DNA of 64,000 nucleotides, from positions 930,001-994,000 of the forward strand of contig NZ_CP119785.1 of the NCBI RefSeq assembly GCF_029338235.1, written 5' to 3'. The notes beneath the pieces are model-generated. The model ran no database searches and was not told the origin of the DNA. It was given only the letters and a program-made list of their open reading frames with translations. This DNA is from Haloarcula rara. GTDB taxonomy: Archaea; Halobacteriota; Halobacteria; Halobacteriales; Haloarculaceae. The position numbers were made by a program, and so were the translations under genes. Below, in pieces: positions 26,204 through 34,724 of the stretch; within the stretch, counting starts at the first letter, position 1, and each line of letters begins with the position of its first letter.

Positions 26204-27270
26204 GCTACCGCCTCCACGTCGACGTCGGCAACAGCTGACAGCAGCCCGCGGACCCGAGCGGTCGTCTCGTCCCAGTCCGGATGGCTCTCGTATCGCTGTC
26301 TGGCCGCCCGACCCATCGCGGCCAGCCGGTCGCGGTCGCCCGCCAGCGTCTCGATGGCCGCGGCGACGGCAGCCGGGTCGTCGGGGTCGACGAGCGCGCC
26401 CGTCTCGCCGTCGGTGACGACGTCGCTCGCACCGCCGGCCCGCGAGGCGAGCGCGGCCAGCCCGAAACTCATCCCCTCCAGATAGACGATACCGAACCCC
26501 TCGTACCGGGACGGGAGCGCGAGGGCGTGGCCGGCATCGAGGGTCGAAGCCAGCGCGTCGTCGGACAGACGACCGGTGAAGCGGACCCGGTCCTCGAGGC
26601 CCGCTTCGTGCACTCGCGACCGGACCGACCGGGCGTAGCGCTCCTCGACCGGGCGGCCCACGACCGTGAGTTCGGCGTCGGCGTCGGCGGCCGCGAGCCC
26701 GTCGACGAGCGTGTCCAGCCCCTTTCGGTGCTCGATGTTGCCGACGAAGACCAGCCGAAGCGGCCCCTCGTGTGCCCGTGTGTCGATTCGCGCCGGGTCG
26801 ATAGCGGGGTCGAAGCGGTCGCCGGCCGGTGGGGCGACGACGGTCGACCCGGCGTCGACGCCGAGGTCGGTGACGACGGACTGCGTGGTCGTGCTGTTGC
26901 AGACGACGCCGTCGACGGTGTCGAGGTAGCGGCGCTCGACAGCGCCGTAGAGTGAGCGGAAGGGCCGGGGTTCGCTCGCCCGCAGGTGGTGGACAACGCT
27001 GACGACGGGATAGCTGAGGTGGCGGTTCGTCCGGACGAGCGACGGGTGGGCCAGTTCGTCCTGGAGCATCACGTCCACGTCCACGTCGAGTCGCCGCCGG
27101 AGGTCGCGCGAAGCGTTGTCGAGCAGCCCCCGGCCGTAGTCACGCCAGGGGAGTTCGACCACCTCGACGGTGTCGCCGGCCCGACGCAGCCCCGCCACGA
27201 GCTGTCGGTCGTAGCGGAACCCGCCGGAGCGCTCGTCGAGACTGCCATACAGCGTCAGCCCGACCCTCAT
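26200..27270 (-). CDS. Glycosyltransferase family 4 protein
   Basis: A 356-residue retaining GT-B glycosyltransferase of the GT4 type. The N-terminal acceptor domain begins MRVGLTLYGSLDERSGGFRY. The donor domain carries LVFVGNIEHRKGLDTLVDGLA, then ALPSRYEGFGIVYLEGMSFGLA, the E-x7-E motif that binds the nucleotide sugar. No membrane segment is present. It lies within the pterin-type operon, overlapping the methyltransferase and preceded by the 78-base hairpin element, which ends one base before its ATG. Confidence 0.88.
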   Translation of the reverse strand: MRVGLTLYGSLDERSGGFRYDRQLVAGLRRAGDTVEVVELPWRDYGRGLLDNASRDLRRRLDVDVDVMLQDELAHPSLVRTNRHLSYPVVSVVHHLRASEPRPFRSLYGAVERRYLDTVDGVVCNSTTTQSVVTDLGVDAGSTVVAPPAGDRFDPAIDPARIDTRAHEGPLRLVFVGNIEHRKGLDTLVDGLAAADADAELTVVGRPVEERYARSVRSRVHEAGLEDRVRFTGRLSDDALASTLDAGHALALPSRYEGFGIVYLEGMSFGLAALASRAGGASDVVTDGETGALVDPDDPAAVAAAIETLAGDRDRLAAMGRAARQRYESHPDWDETTARVRGLLSAVADVDVEAVA

Positions 27271-27348
27271 ACGGTTCGTTGTAGCGATTCACCGGGACGC
27301 GCCGGCCTCGGGGTCGGCGCTATCCGGACATACGCTACAGTACTCCGT
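27271..27348 (-). repeat. 78-base hairpin element, copy 2
   Basis: The entire gap between the PTPS stop (27350) and the glycosyltransferase ATG (27270) is a 78-base inverted repeat with outer ACGG/CCGT, then TGTAGCG/CGCTACA, then CCGG and CGCGCCG/CGGCGC arms. Read on the minus strand it matches copy 1 at 485-562 in the same sense relative to the flanking genes. The outer arms differ between the copies while still pairing in part within each copy, which suggests selection for RNA structure. Confidence 0.85.
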
Positions 27349-27349
27349 C

Positions 27350-27727
27350 TCATAGGGCGGCGTCGTAGCTCGCGGCGGCCTCGTCGTCCTCCCAGACGGT
27401 GACGGCCAGTTCCGTGACGGTGTCGTCGGTGACGATCTCGGTCACGCGTTCGAAGATGACGCGGGCGAACCGCTCGACGCTGGGGTTGTCCCCCGAGAAC
27501 TCCGGGAGGTCGTTGAGCGTCGCATCGCGATACCGGGCCTCGATACCCGACAGCGCCGCTTCCGCGTCGTCGATGTCGACGAGGTAGTCGTACTTGTTTA
27601 ACTCCGGGCCGCGAAAGCACAGTTCCACCTCGTAGTGGTGGGAGTGGGGCTCTCCTTCGGGGCCGGGGTCCGGGACGGTGAGATAGTGCTGTGCCACGAA
27701 GTCGGCCAGCACTGTGGTCGAATACAT
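27350..27727 (-). CDS. 6-pyruvoyl-tetrahydropterin synthase (PTPS/QueD) homologue
   Basis: A 125-residue protein with the T-fold of PTPS/QueD enzymes. The zinc ligands align with His14 (AQHYL) and His28/His30 (PHSHHY). The acidic pterin-anchoring residue aligns with Glu113 (VWEDDEAAASY). The usual catalytic Cys between the first His and the HxH pair is missing, and the catalytic Asp-His pair reads Asp68-Ala69 (RDATLNDLPEF). It may therefore catalyse a different reaction on a pterin-like substrate. It is flanked by a reductase and a glycosyltransferase on the same strand. Confidence 0.82.
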   Translation of the reverse strand: MYSTTVLADFVAQHYLTVPDPGPEGEPHSHHYEVELCFRGPELNKYDYLVDIDDAEAALSGIEARYRDATLNDLPEFSGDNPSVERFARVIFERVTEIVTDDTVTELAVTVWEDDEAAASYDAAL

Positions 27728-27785
27728 ACCCGAACCCAGGGACGCGAGCCTCCTAAATCTGGAGGAAGAAGCGTCGGTCCGAGAG

Positions 27786-28772
27786 TCAGTCGTAGGTGAG
27801 CGTGACCTGAACCGCGTCCTCGGGCCGCTCGTCGAGCAGGCGGTACGCTTCCGGCGCGCGCCCGACGTCGAAGGTGTGGGTGTGCAGCGCCGAGAGGTCG
27901 GCCTCGGCCAGCCAGTCCCGCACCTCGTCCAGCCGGCGGTCCTTGTCCCAGCGGTCGGCGTGGTCCGGGTCGATGCGGCTCACCTGACTGGACCGGACGC
28001 GGATGTGGCTCCGGTGGTAGGCGTCGCCGAGGTCGAGCGAGACGTCCTTCGTGCCGTACCACGAGCCGACGACGACCTGGCCCGCGTAGCCGGTAACGTC
28101 GATAGCGTCGTCGAGGGCCGACGGGTTCCCCGACAGCTCGAAGGCGACATCGACCGGCTCGGAAAGCTCGTCGAGGTCGCCGGGTGCGACCGCTCGGTCG
28201 GCGCCAAGCGATCGCGAGAGTTCGCGACGGGGGCCACAGGGGTCGACCGTGACGAGCTGGGACAGCGGGAACTCCCCGAGCAAGGCGGTCGTCAGCAGCC
28301 CGACCGGGCCCTGGCCGAACACCGCGACGCGCGCGCCAAAGCGCGGCCGGCCGTCCATCACGAAGTTCGCCGCCGCCTCGGCGTTGGGGATGAGAACCGC
28401 TGTGGCCGGCGCGAGCGTCGTCGGAACGAGCGTCTCGGGGTCGGCGAGAAAGTGGCTTTCGTGAGGGTTGAACGCGAAGACGCGGCGGTCGAGCCAGTCC
28501 TCGGCGACCCCCTCACCGACGGCGGTGACGCGGCCGACGGCGGCGTAGCCGTACTGCAGCGGGTACGAGAAGGTGCCATCGAGGGCGTCGATGGTCTCGT
28601 CGGTCGACAGCTCCGAGGAGACGTCTCCGCGGTACACCAGCAGCTCCGTCCCGGGACTGATACCCGACCGTTCGGTCCGTACGCGGACCTGGCCGGGGCC
28701 GGGGTCGGTGATGGGGCGCTCACGGACCGCCACCGATTCGTCGCCGGTGAAGTACAGCGCCCGACCGGTCAT
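27786..28772 (-). CDS. Zinc-binding-type alcohol dehydrogenase (MDR) with altered metal site
   Basis: A 328-residue medium-chain dehydrogenase/reductase. The NAD(P) fold is marked by VAVFGQGPVGLLTTALLGEFPL, and the C-terminal half contains FELSGNPSALDDAIDVTGYAGQVVVGSW. The usual catalytic-zinc stretch (GxCGTD) reads SGISPGTELL around 36-45, so the zinc Cys is replaced. This resembles the BchC-like branch of the family. It is the first gene of the pterin-type operon, 58 bases upstream of the PTPS homologue, and probably oxidises or reduces the pathway intermediate. Confidence 0.83.
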   Translation of the reverse strand: MTGRALYFTGDESVAVRERPITDPGPGQVRVRTERSGISPGTELLVYRGDVSSELSTDETIDALDGTFSYPLQYGYAAVGRVTAVGEGVAEDWLDRRVFAFNPHESHFLADPETLVPTTLAPATAVLIPNAEAAANFVMDGRPRFGARVAVFGQGPVGLLTTALLGEFPLSQLVTVDPCGPRRELSRSLGADRAVAPGDLDELSEPVDVAFELSGNPSALDDAIDVTGYAGQVVVGSWYGTKDVSLDLGDAYHRSHIRVRSSQVSRIDPDHADRWDKDRRLDEVRDWLAEADLSALHTHTFDVGRAPEAYRLLDERPEDAVQVTLTYD

Positions 28773-28892
28773 CGGTCGCTCGGCGGGCTCCGGAGTGGGG
28801 TCGGCGAGCTGGCGATGCCGGACTGACAGCGACGCGTTGAAGGCACGTTTGCATCCAGGGCTTCCCCGACTAAAAGCTATCTTCCCCGGCGA

Positions 28893-29762
28893 TTAGAGAT
28901 AGCCCAGCGCGTCGAGCCGGTCGCGGTCGGAGTCGGCGCCGTACACCCGCGAGACGGGGAGGGTCTCGGGCGGTTCGATCGAGGGCACCCGACTCGCGCG
29001 GTCAACGCCGGTCGTCTCGGCCCACGGGACGGCAAGCAGCGCCGGGACAGGCGTCTGCATCGGGTGGCCGTACAGTCCCCACTCGCCAAACAGGTTACCG
29101 TGGTCGGCCGTGACGGCGACGCGGCCGTCGACGTTGTCACACAGGGTGGCCACCTCCTCAAGGACGTACCGGAGGTTCGCCTCGTAGGCGGCCCAGACGC
29201 GCGCTGTCGTCAGTTCTCCCTGTCGCAGCGACACCCACGGGTTCGCAGTGTTGCTGTGGCTCCCGGTACGGGCCATCCCATCGTCGCCATCGAGCGGGTC
29301 AGGGACAAACGGATGGTGGGGTTGCATGTAGTGGACGACCAGCCACTCGGGGTCGCGCTGGCGGCCTGCGGCGATGGCGCGGTCGGTGACCGCCGCCGCC
29401 GGCACCGTCCCAAGGTCGTCGTCCCAGGCGTACTTCCAGACCTCGTCCAGCGCAGCGAACTCGTCGGCGTCGAGATACCGGTCGGTCCAGGTGTTCCCGG
29501 TGACCATCACTGTCCGTCCGGTCTCTGGACGGCCGAGAAACGTGTTCTCCAGCCACTCGGAGGAGGAACTGCCGACCGAGCGGACAGTCTCGACGGCGTC
29601 CAGAAAGTCGATGTCGGGGGCGACCGACTCCAGGAGGTCGGCCCGACAGGCGTCGAGTACCACGAGGACGTCCCACTCGCGGTCGAAGACGCTGGTGCCG
29701 TAGTCGAGCCGTCGGCCGACGGCCTGCAGCACGCGCAGGTAGGCCGTCCCGAGCCGGCTCAT
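28893..29762 (-). CDS. Alkaline phosphatase superfamily (sulfatase-like) protein
   Basis: A short member (289 residues) of the sulfatase-like branch. The N-terminal metal motif is WDVLVVLDACRADLLESV. WLVVHYMQPHHPFVPDP and VAVTADHGNLFGEWGLYGHPM supply the other metal ligands (Asp-His and His). It is shorter than typical sulfatases and lacks a signal peptide. The ATG at 29762 (MSRLG) is chosen; a GTG at 29777 would add five residues. The tail DRLDALGYL matches those of the other superfamily members here. It is divergent from the oxidoreductase fusion. The likely role is modification of a phosphorylated or sulfated glycan. Confidence 0.78.
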   Translation of the reverse strand: MSRLGTAYLRVLQAVGRRLDYGTSVFDREWDVLVVLDACRADLLESVAPDIDFLDAVETVRSVGSSSSEWLENTFLGRPETGRTVMVTGNTWTDRYLDADEFAALDEVWKYAWDDDLGTVPAAAVTDRAIAAGRQRDPEWLVVHYMQPHHPFVPDPLDGDDGMARTGSHSNTANPWVSLRQGELTTARVWAAYEANLRYVLEEVATLCDNVDGRVAVTADHGNLFGEWGLYGHPMQTPVPALLAVPWAETTGVDRASRVPSIEPPETLPVSRVYGADSDRDRLDALGYL

Positions 29763-29824
29763 CCCCGGTTCTCTCACGGTCCCCGTTGGGTTCGTACCGA
29801 CAAAATCCCACCGGCGGGAACTCT

Positions 29825-31833
29825 ATGTACCTCCCGACCCCCCGTTCCCGTGTGCACTGTCTGTTCGTCGGCGCTGGCGCGATAGCCGACGCGTACGCGG
29901 CCGGCCTCGCGGGGAGTCCGCTCTCGCTCGCCGGCGTCTGTGACCTCGACGGCGACCGCGCCGCCAACCTCGCCGAGTCCCACGACTGCCCCGCCTTTAC
30001 CGACCTCGACGCCGCGATGGCCGCCGTCGACGCGCCGCTGGTCGTGAACCTGACGAGCCACGCTGCCCACGCCCCGGTGACCCGCACAGCGCTGCAGGCG
30101 GGCAGGCACGTCTACTCCCAGAAGCCGCTGGCGCTCGACGGCGAGACGGCCGGCGAGTTGCTCGCGCTCGCCCGGGACCGGAATCTCGCACTGGGCTGTG
30201 CGCCCGGCACGCCGCGGGCGCCGTCCCAGCGTCGGGCGGGCCGACTGCTCGCCGACGGCCGGCTCGGTCCCGTCCGCCTCGGCTACGCCCACGCCCACGT
30301 CGGCCGAGTCACCGACTGGCACGACCGCCCCGACTCCTTTCTCGACATCGGGCCGCTGTACGACGGCGGCGTCTACCCGCTGGCCCTGCTGGTCGCGTGG
30401 TTCGGGCCCGTAGCGCGGGTCCGCGTCGCCGACGCGATAGAGCCCTGGCCCGACCGTGAGCCCCGTCGCCCGTCGGTACCGAGCCACGTCGAGGCGACGC
30501 TCGAGTTCGCCTCGGGGCCGGTCGTCCGGCTGACCGCGAGCTTCTATGCCCCCCACCGAAGTCGGGAGTTCTACGGGCTGGAGCTCCACGGCGACGACGG
30601 CTCGCTCTATCTCGAAGGCACGGGCGCGATGACCGACAGCCCCGGTGCGCTCCGGTTCGGTCGGGTCGGTCGGGCGTACACGAACGTGCCTGCACAGACG
30701 CCGACGCGGCCCTACAGGTACGTCGACGCCGTCGAACGTGTCGCAGCGAGCGTCGACGCTGGCCGTCCGTCGCGGGCGACCGGGAAGCGCGGCGCCCACG
30801 TCGTCGCCGTCTGCAACGCCATCGAGCGCGCCGCCGAGACGGGCGGGCCGGTCAGTGTGAATGCCTCCGGCGCGACGAGCGAGCCGGTGCCGGCTCCAGT
30901 TGTGTCGCCGGCGACGCGGGAGTCCCCGTCCCCACCCACGCCGTCGGCGAACTCGCTTCGCCTGCCACCCGTCGGCTTTGGCTGTTCGCGCTACCGGGAC
31001 GGGGAGTACGTCGACCGGGTCGACTCCGTCGCGACGGCGCTGGACGCGGGCTACCGCCTGCTCGACAGCGCCGAGCTGTACGGCAACGAACACCGCATCG
31101 GCGACCTGCTCGCGCGCCGGGGAGCCCCGACCGCGACACGCTGTTCGTCCTCGGCAAACCCTGGCGCACGAACCACCGCCGCGAACACATGCTGGCGGCG
31201 GCTCGCGGCAGCCTCGCCGAACTGGGCCTCGACGCGTTCGACTGCTACGCCTTGCACTGGCCGGAAGCGTGGGCCCACTGCGGCCCCCTGGAGCGGCTGG
31301 CCGAGAAACCCGTCGAGCGTCAGGAAGCGCTGACCTTCCCCGAGGGCGCGGACGGCGCCATCGAGACGGTTGACGTGCCGCTGGCACGGGCGTGGGAGAA
31401 CCTCGAAACGCTGTACGAGCAGGGACTGGCGCACACGCTGGGCGCCTGCAACGTCTCGACGGCCCAACTGGAGACGGTGCTTGCGACGGGGACGGTGCGG
31501 CCCGCGCTCGTCCAGGTCGAGCGCCACCCCTACCAGCCACAGTCCGACCTGGTCACGTTCTGTCACGATCGGGGCATCCGGGTCGTCGCTCACTCGCCGC
31601 TGTCGGCGCCGGGGCTGCTGGACGAGCCGGTGCTATCTGATATCGCTCAATCCCGGGGCCTCTCGCCGGCCGGTGTCGTCGTCGCGTGGAACGCCACACA
31701 GGGCGTGGTCCCTATTCCGTCAAGCACGAAGTCGGCACACGTCGTCTCGAACCTGGCCGCCGCCGGCGAACGCCTGTCTGAGGCGGAGATGGCCCGCATC
31801 GACGCGCTGCGGGACCCGACCTTCGAGCGGTGA
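29825..31833 (+). pseudogene. Gfo/Idh/MocA oxidoreductase fused to an aldo/keto reductase, one frameshift
   Basis: The N-terminal half (about residues 1-360) is a Gfo/Idh/MocA NAD(P)-dependent sugar oxidoreductase: Rossmann motif VGAGAIADAYAAG, conserved Lys100 in SQKPLAL, and FLDIGPLYDGGVYPLALL. After a Pro/Ser/Thr linker an aldo/keto reductase begins near 375 (LPPVGFGCSRYRDG), with LDSAELYGNE (Asp, Tyr), the catalytic Lys in VLGKPWRTNH and CYALHWP (His). The frame breaks at the G run 31119-31122, which appears one base short. Restoring it gives a single 669-residue protein. No stop separates the domains, so this is a true fusion. Confidence 0.8.
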
Positions 31834-31874
31834 GCCGACCGCACCATTATACTCGTGAGTGCCCACTGTCACGT

Positions 31875-32267
31875 ATGGCCACGGCCGACTCGCGGGGACT
31901 GTCCCTGGACGTAGCGTCGCTGACCGGACTGCACTGGCTGGGCATCGTCGCCGCCGTCGTGTCCGCGGCGGTCCATCTCCTGCTCGGTGTCAGGATGCTC
32001 CCCTCGGGGATGGGCATCAGCTTCGTCCTCGCCGGACTGGGGTTTCTGGGCGCCGTTGCACTCGTTCTGCTCGATTACCGTCGCCGGGCGGTGTACGCCG
32101 TCGGCGTTCCCTTCACACTCGTCCAGATACTGCTGTGGTACTACGTCAACTTCGTCTCGCTCGGGAAGTCCTTCCCCGCCGACGTCGGCACGCTCGGCGC
32201 CGTCGACAAGGTCGCCCAGGTCGTCCTGCTTTCCGTGCTGGTCGCGGTGCTCCGGGAGTCGGCGTGA
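31875..32267 (+). CDS. Small four-helix membrane protein
   Basis: A 130-residue integral membrane protein with helices at about 22-38, 46-64, 70-95 and 107-127 and almost no loops. It is a conserved haloarchaeal family of unknown function (DUF7475 from memory). Typical parts are SAAVHLLLGVRMLPSGMGISFVLAGLGFLGAVAL and QILLWYYVNF. The ATG at 31875 is preferred because the longer frame adds a non-hydrophobic stretch that overlaps the upstream stop region. Confidence 0.75.
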   Translation: MATADSRGLSLDVASLTGLHWLGIVAAVVSAAVHLLLGVRMLPSGMGISFVLAGLGFLGAVALVLLDYRRRAVYAVGVPFTLVQILLWYYVNFVSLGKSFPADVGTLGAVDKVAQVVLLSVLVAVLRESA

Positions 32268-32404
32268 GCCGCGATTTGGGTGTGGGCTTAAGCCGAGTCG
32301 GTCGTTACCTGTGGACGAATCCCCAATGAGTGCGACGATTGCCGCGACCCGTCGCGAGCGGACGCGTACGGGTCAAAGACTGACTGGGCGACCGGGGGGC
32401 GTCG

Positions 32405-33169
32405 ATGGCCGGGCGCCAGGGTGAGCGGCCGGCACTGCTCGGGCTGCGCTTTGGCCTCCCGGTCGTCGGTGCGCTCTGTCTGGGCGCTGCAGTCGGCGTC
32501 GCCTTCCCCAGCGACGAGCCGAGCTACTGGGCGCTCCATCCGGCGGCCGTCGCCGGCTGTTGCTGGGCCGGCCAGTTCTGGCTCGCCGGCCGCGGCCTCG
32601 ATATCACTCGCATCCCCGGCTCGCCGTACCGGCACATGTTCGGCGTCGCCAACAGCCTGACGCTCCTCCGTGGCGGGCTCTACGCAGTCGTCGCTAGCTT
32701 CGTCGTCGTCCCAGCCACGACCACGCTCGCCTGGGTCCCGGCGCTGTGTTACGGCACAGGCGTCGTGCTGGACAAACTCGATGGCACCGTCGCCCGGACC
32801 CTCGGCGAGGAGACGGCCCTCGGCGAGCGCCTCGACATGGCGGTCGACACTTTCGGGTTCGTCGCCGCCCCGCTCGTGGCAGTGCTGTGGGGCCGCCTGC
32901 CCGTCTGGTACCTCACTATCTCGGCCGCCCGGTACGTCTATCTCGCCGGCATCCACTACCGGCGCCGCCGCGGCCGACCGATACACGACCGCCCAGACAG
33001 CGACCTCGGGAAGTACCTCGCAGGTGTCCAGATGACCTTCATTACTATCGCGCTCGTTCCAGCCGTGCCGAGCGGCCTGGTCTTCGCCGTCGCACCGGCC
33101 GTCCTCGCCCCGTCGCTCGCGGTGTTCGCAAGGGACTTCTGCTACGTGAGCGGGCGGCTTCCGCGTTGA
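32405..33169 (+). CDS. CDP-alcohol phosphatidyltransferase family protein
   Basis: A 254-residue membrane enzyme that transfers a phospho-headgroup or phosphatidyl-like moiety from a CDP-alcohol. The complete signature D-x2-DG-x2-AR-x8-G-x3-D-x3-D is present: Asp123, Asp126-Gly127, Ala130-Arg131, Gly140, Asp144, Asp148. About six membrane helices surround it. In archaea such enzymes build archaetidyl-inositol, -serine or -glycerol phosphates. It lies just upstream of a membrane metal-dependent hydrolase and a PAP2 phosphatase. Confidence 0.9.
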   Translation: MAGRQGERPALLGLRFGLPVVGALCLGAAVGVAFPSDEPSYWALHPAAVAGCCWAGQFWLAGRGLDITRIPGSPYRHMFGVANSLTLLRGGLYAVVASFVVVPATTTLAWVPALCYGTGVVLDKLDGTVARTLGEETALGERLDMAVDTFGFVAAPLVAVLWGRLPVWYLTISAARYVYLAGIHYRRRRGRPIHDRPDSDLGKYLAGVQMTFITIALVPAVPSGLVFAVAPAVLAPSLAVFARDFCYVSGRLPR

Positions 33170-33235
33170 CGCCCCCACAGAGCCAGTCCACGAACGCAGA
33201 CAGCCCTCATATACGACGACACCGTATCCGAGACC

Positions 33236-33703
33236 ATGCTCTTCCCGACGCATCTACTCGCGGCGGCGGTACTGGGCCGTGTCTCGCGGTTGTCGCCGCT
33301 GTGGCTGGTCGTTGGGACGGCACTCCCCGACGTGGTCGACAAGCCGCTGGCGATGGTCGGGGCCGTCGACCTGTACCACTCCGTCGGCCACTCGGCGCTG
33401 TTGCTCGTCGTCGCCGTCCCGGTCGCGCTGACCGGCCGAGCGGGCCTCGCGCTGGCGGTCGGCTGGGCGCTGCATCTCTTCCTCGACGTCGTCCACGTCG
33501 TCGTCAACGGTCGGCCGGTCGACGCCGTATTTCTCGGCTGGCCGCTGGCCGTCCCGACCGAGCCGCTCGCGCTCCCACCAGGGTCCTTTTTCGTGTACTA
33601 TATCGGGTCGCCGTCGTTCTATCTCGAAGTGACGTTCTGGCTCGCGGTTGCCGGTGCCGGCCTCGTCGAGTGGTACAGCGGGAACGCCCCACTCGGCCGA
33701 TGA
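33236..33703 (+). CDS. Membrane metal-dependent hydrolase (YdjM/DUF457-like)
   Basis: A 155-residue polytopic membrane protein opening MLFPTHLLAAAVLGRVSRLS, with His residues placed as in YdjM/DUF457 proteins (PTH near the start, YHSVGHS and LHLFLDVVH later) and an LPDVVDKP motif. These residues are thought to bind metal near the membrane surface; the substrate is unknown. It lies between the CDP-alcohol transferase and PAP2 genes on the same strand. Confidence 0.78.
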   Translation: MLFPTHLLAAAVLGRVSRLSPLWLVVGTALPDVVDKPLAMVGAVDLYHSVGHSALLLVVAVPVALTGRAGLALAVGWALHLFLDVVHVVVNGRPVDAVFLGWPLAVPTEPLALPPGSFFVYYIGSPSFYLEVTFWLAVAGAGLVEWYSGNAPLGR

Positions 33704-33759
33704 TGAGCCCCCGGCCCGTCGGTACTATAGAGCCGCGGCCGATAGGGTAGACATCCCCG

Positions 33760-34335
33760 ATGGACCACCTCGTCGCCGACCTGTTCGACGCCCTTGGGCG
33801 ACTCGACGCCGTCACGATGGACCGTCTCGTCGCCCTGCGGAGCCCGCTCGCGACGAAGGTCCTGACCTCTGCGACAGGCCTTGGCTCCGCGACGGCTGCG
33901 CTCGTCTTCGTCGGCCTGTGCTATCTCGCCGGCTGGGACGAGGAATACCGCCACGCACTGGTCGCGCTGGCGCTTTCTGGCGTCGTCGTCGGCACGCTCA
34001 TGATGACGATACAGCGCCCCTATCCCCCACAACCAGTCTGTCTGACCGGCGGGGGCGAGACAGTCGCGTCGTCGTTCCCGTCGGGCCACGCCGCGGCCGT
34101 CACGGTGTACGCGATGACTGCCCGACGCTCGGAGACGCTGCCGTCCGGTGTCGTCGCCGCGCTTGCGGTCGTCGTCGCGGTCTCCCGCGTGTATCTCGGG
34201 ACGCACTACCTGTCAGACACCGTCGCCGGCGTCGCCATCGGTATCGCCGCGTTCTGGCTGGCCGCGTGGCTGCTGGGGCGCGAGGACGTGCGGGCGCTGG
34301 AAGGGCGCGTCCACGATACCGTCGGGCGACGGTGA
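33760..34335 (+). CDS. PAP2 family phosphatase
   Basis: A 191-residue membrane phosphatase of the type 2 phosphatidic acid phosphatase family, acting on lipid or polyprenyl phosphates. All three catalytic motifs are seen: QRPYPP (Arg-Pro), SSFPSGHAAAVT (Ser-Gly-His) and SRVYLGTHYLSDTVAG (Arg, catalytic His, Asp). About five membrane helices surround them. Following a CDP-alcohol transferase it could remove phosphate from a phosphatidyl-alcohol phosphate intermediate or recycle polyprenyl pyrophosphate. Confidence 0.88.
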   Translation: MDHLVADLFDALGRLDAVTMDRLVALRSPLATKVLTSATGLGSATAALVFVGLCYLAGWDEEYRHALVALALSGVVVGTLMMTIQRPYPPQPVCLTGGGETVASSFPSGHAAAVTVYAMTARRSETLPSGVVAALAVVVAVSRVYLGTHYLSDTVAGVAIGIAAFWLAAWLLGREDVRALEGRVHDTVGRR

Positions 34336-34402
34336 GTCGAGTTCTCGAACTCCAGCGACGCCGAACCGAAATACTTGCAACCGCTCCAGTACCGCTCGTC
34401 GT

Positions 34403-34616
34403 ATGCGCACCGACGTGGCACAGCTCTACTCGGACGTGTTCACTCCAGAGCTGTTCGTTTTGATCTGTGGCGTGTTGCTCATCGGGGTGCTGGCCGGTCC
34501 GTGGGCCGGCGCGCACGTGGCCCCAGTCGGTCGCTGGACTGCTCCTGGGCGTCGTCTTCCTCGCGGGGTATCTGCGCTACGGCAATGGCCAGCGGCGTCG
34601 TTCCGGGGACCGGTAG
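34403..34616 (+). pseudogene. Small two-helix membrane protein, one frameshift
   Basis: The frame begins MRTDVAQLYSDVFTPELFVL and continues through a hydrophobic helix (ICGVLLIGVLAGPWAGAH). At the C run 34521-34524 the hydrophobic reading moves to another frame (SVAGLLLGVVFLAGYLRYGN) that stops at 34614-34616. Removing one C gives a coherent 70-residue protein with two membrane helices. It is probably a real small gene with an inserted base, natural or a sequencing error. Confidence 0.55.
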
Positions 34617-34724
34617 TCGACGGTCGCTGTGTCACCCCCGCGTGAGCGGAGCGAGCCCGGCCAGGCCGCCGCGTCTCACACCGCGACAACGGCGCTGTCC
34701 TGTCTGAGTTTCGGCAGCGCTCCG

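Noticed and set aside
32288-33253. A 321-codon minus-strand frame opposite the CDP-alcohol transferase
   Set aside because: The plus strand carries a perfect CDP-alcohol transferase signature.
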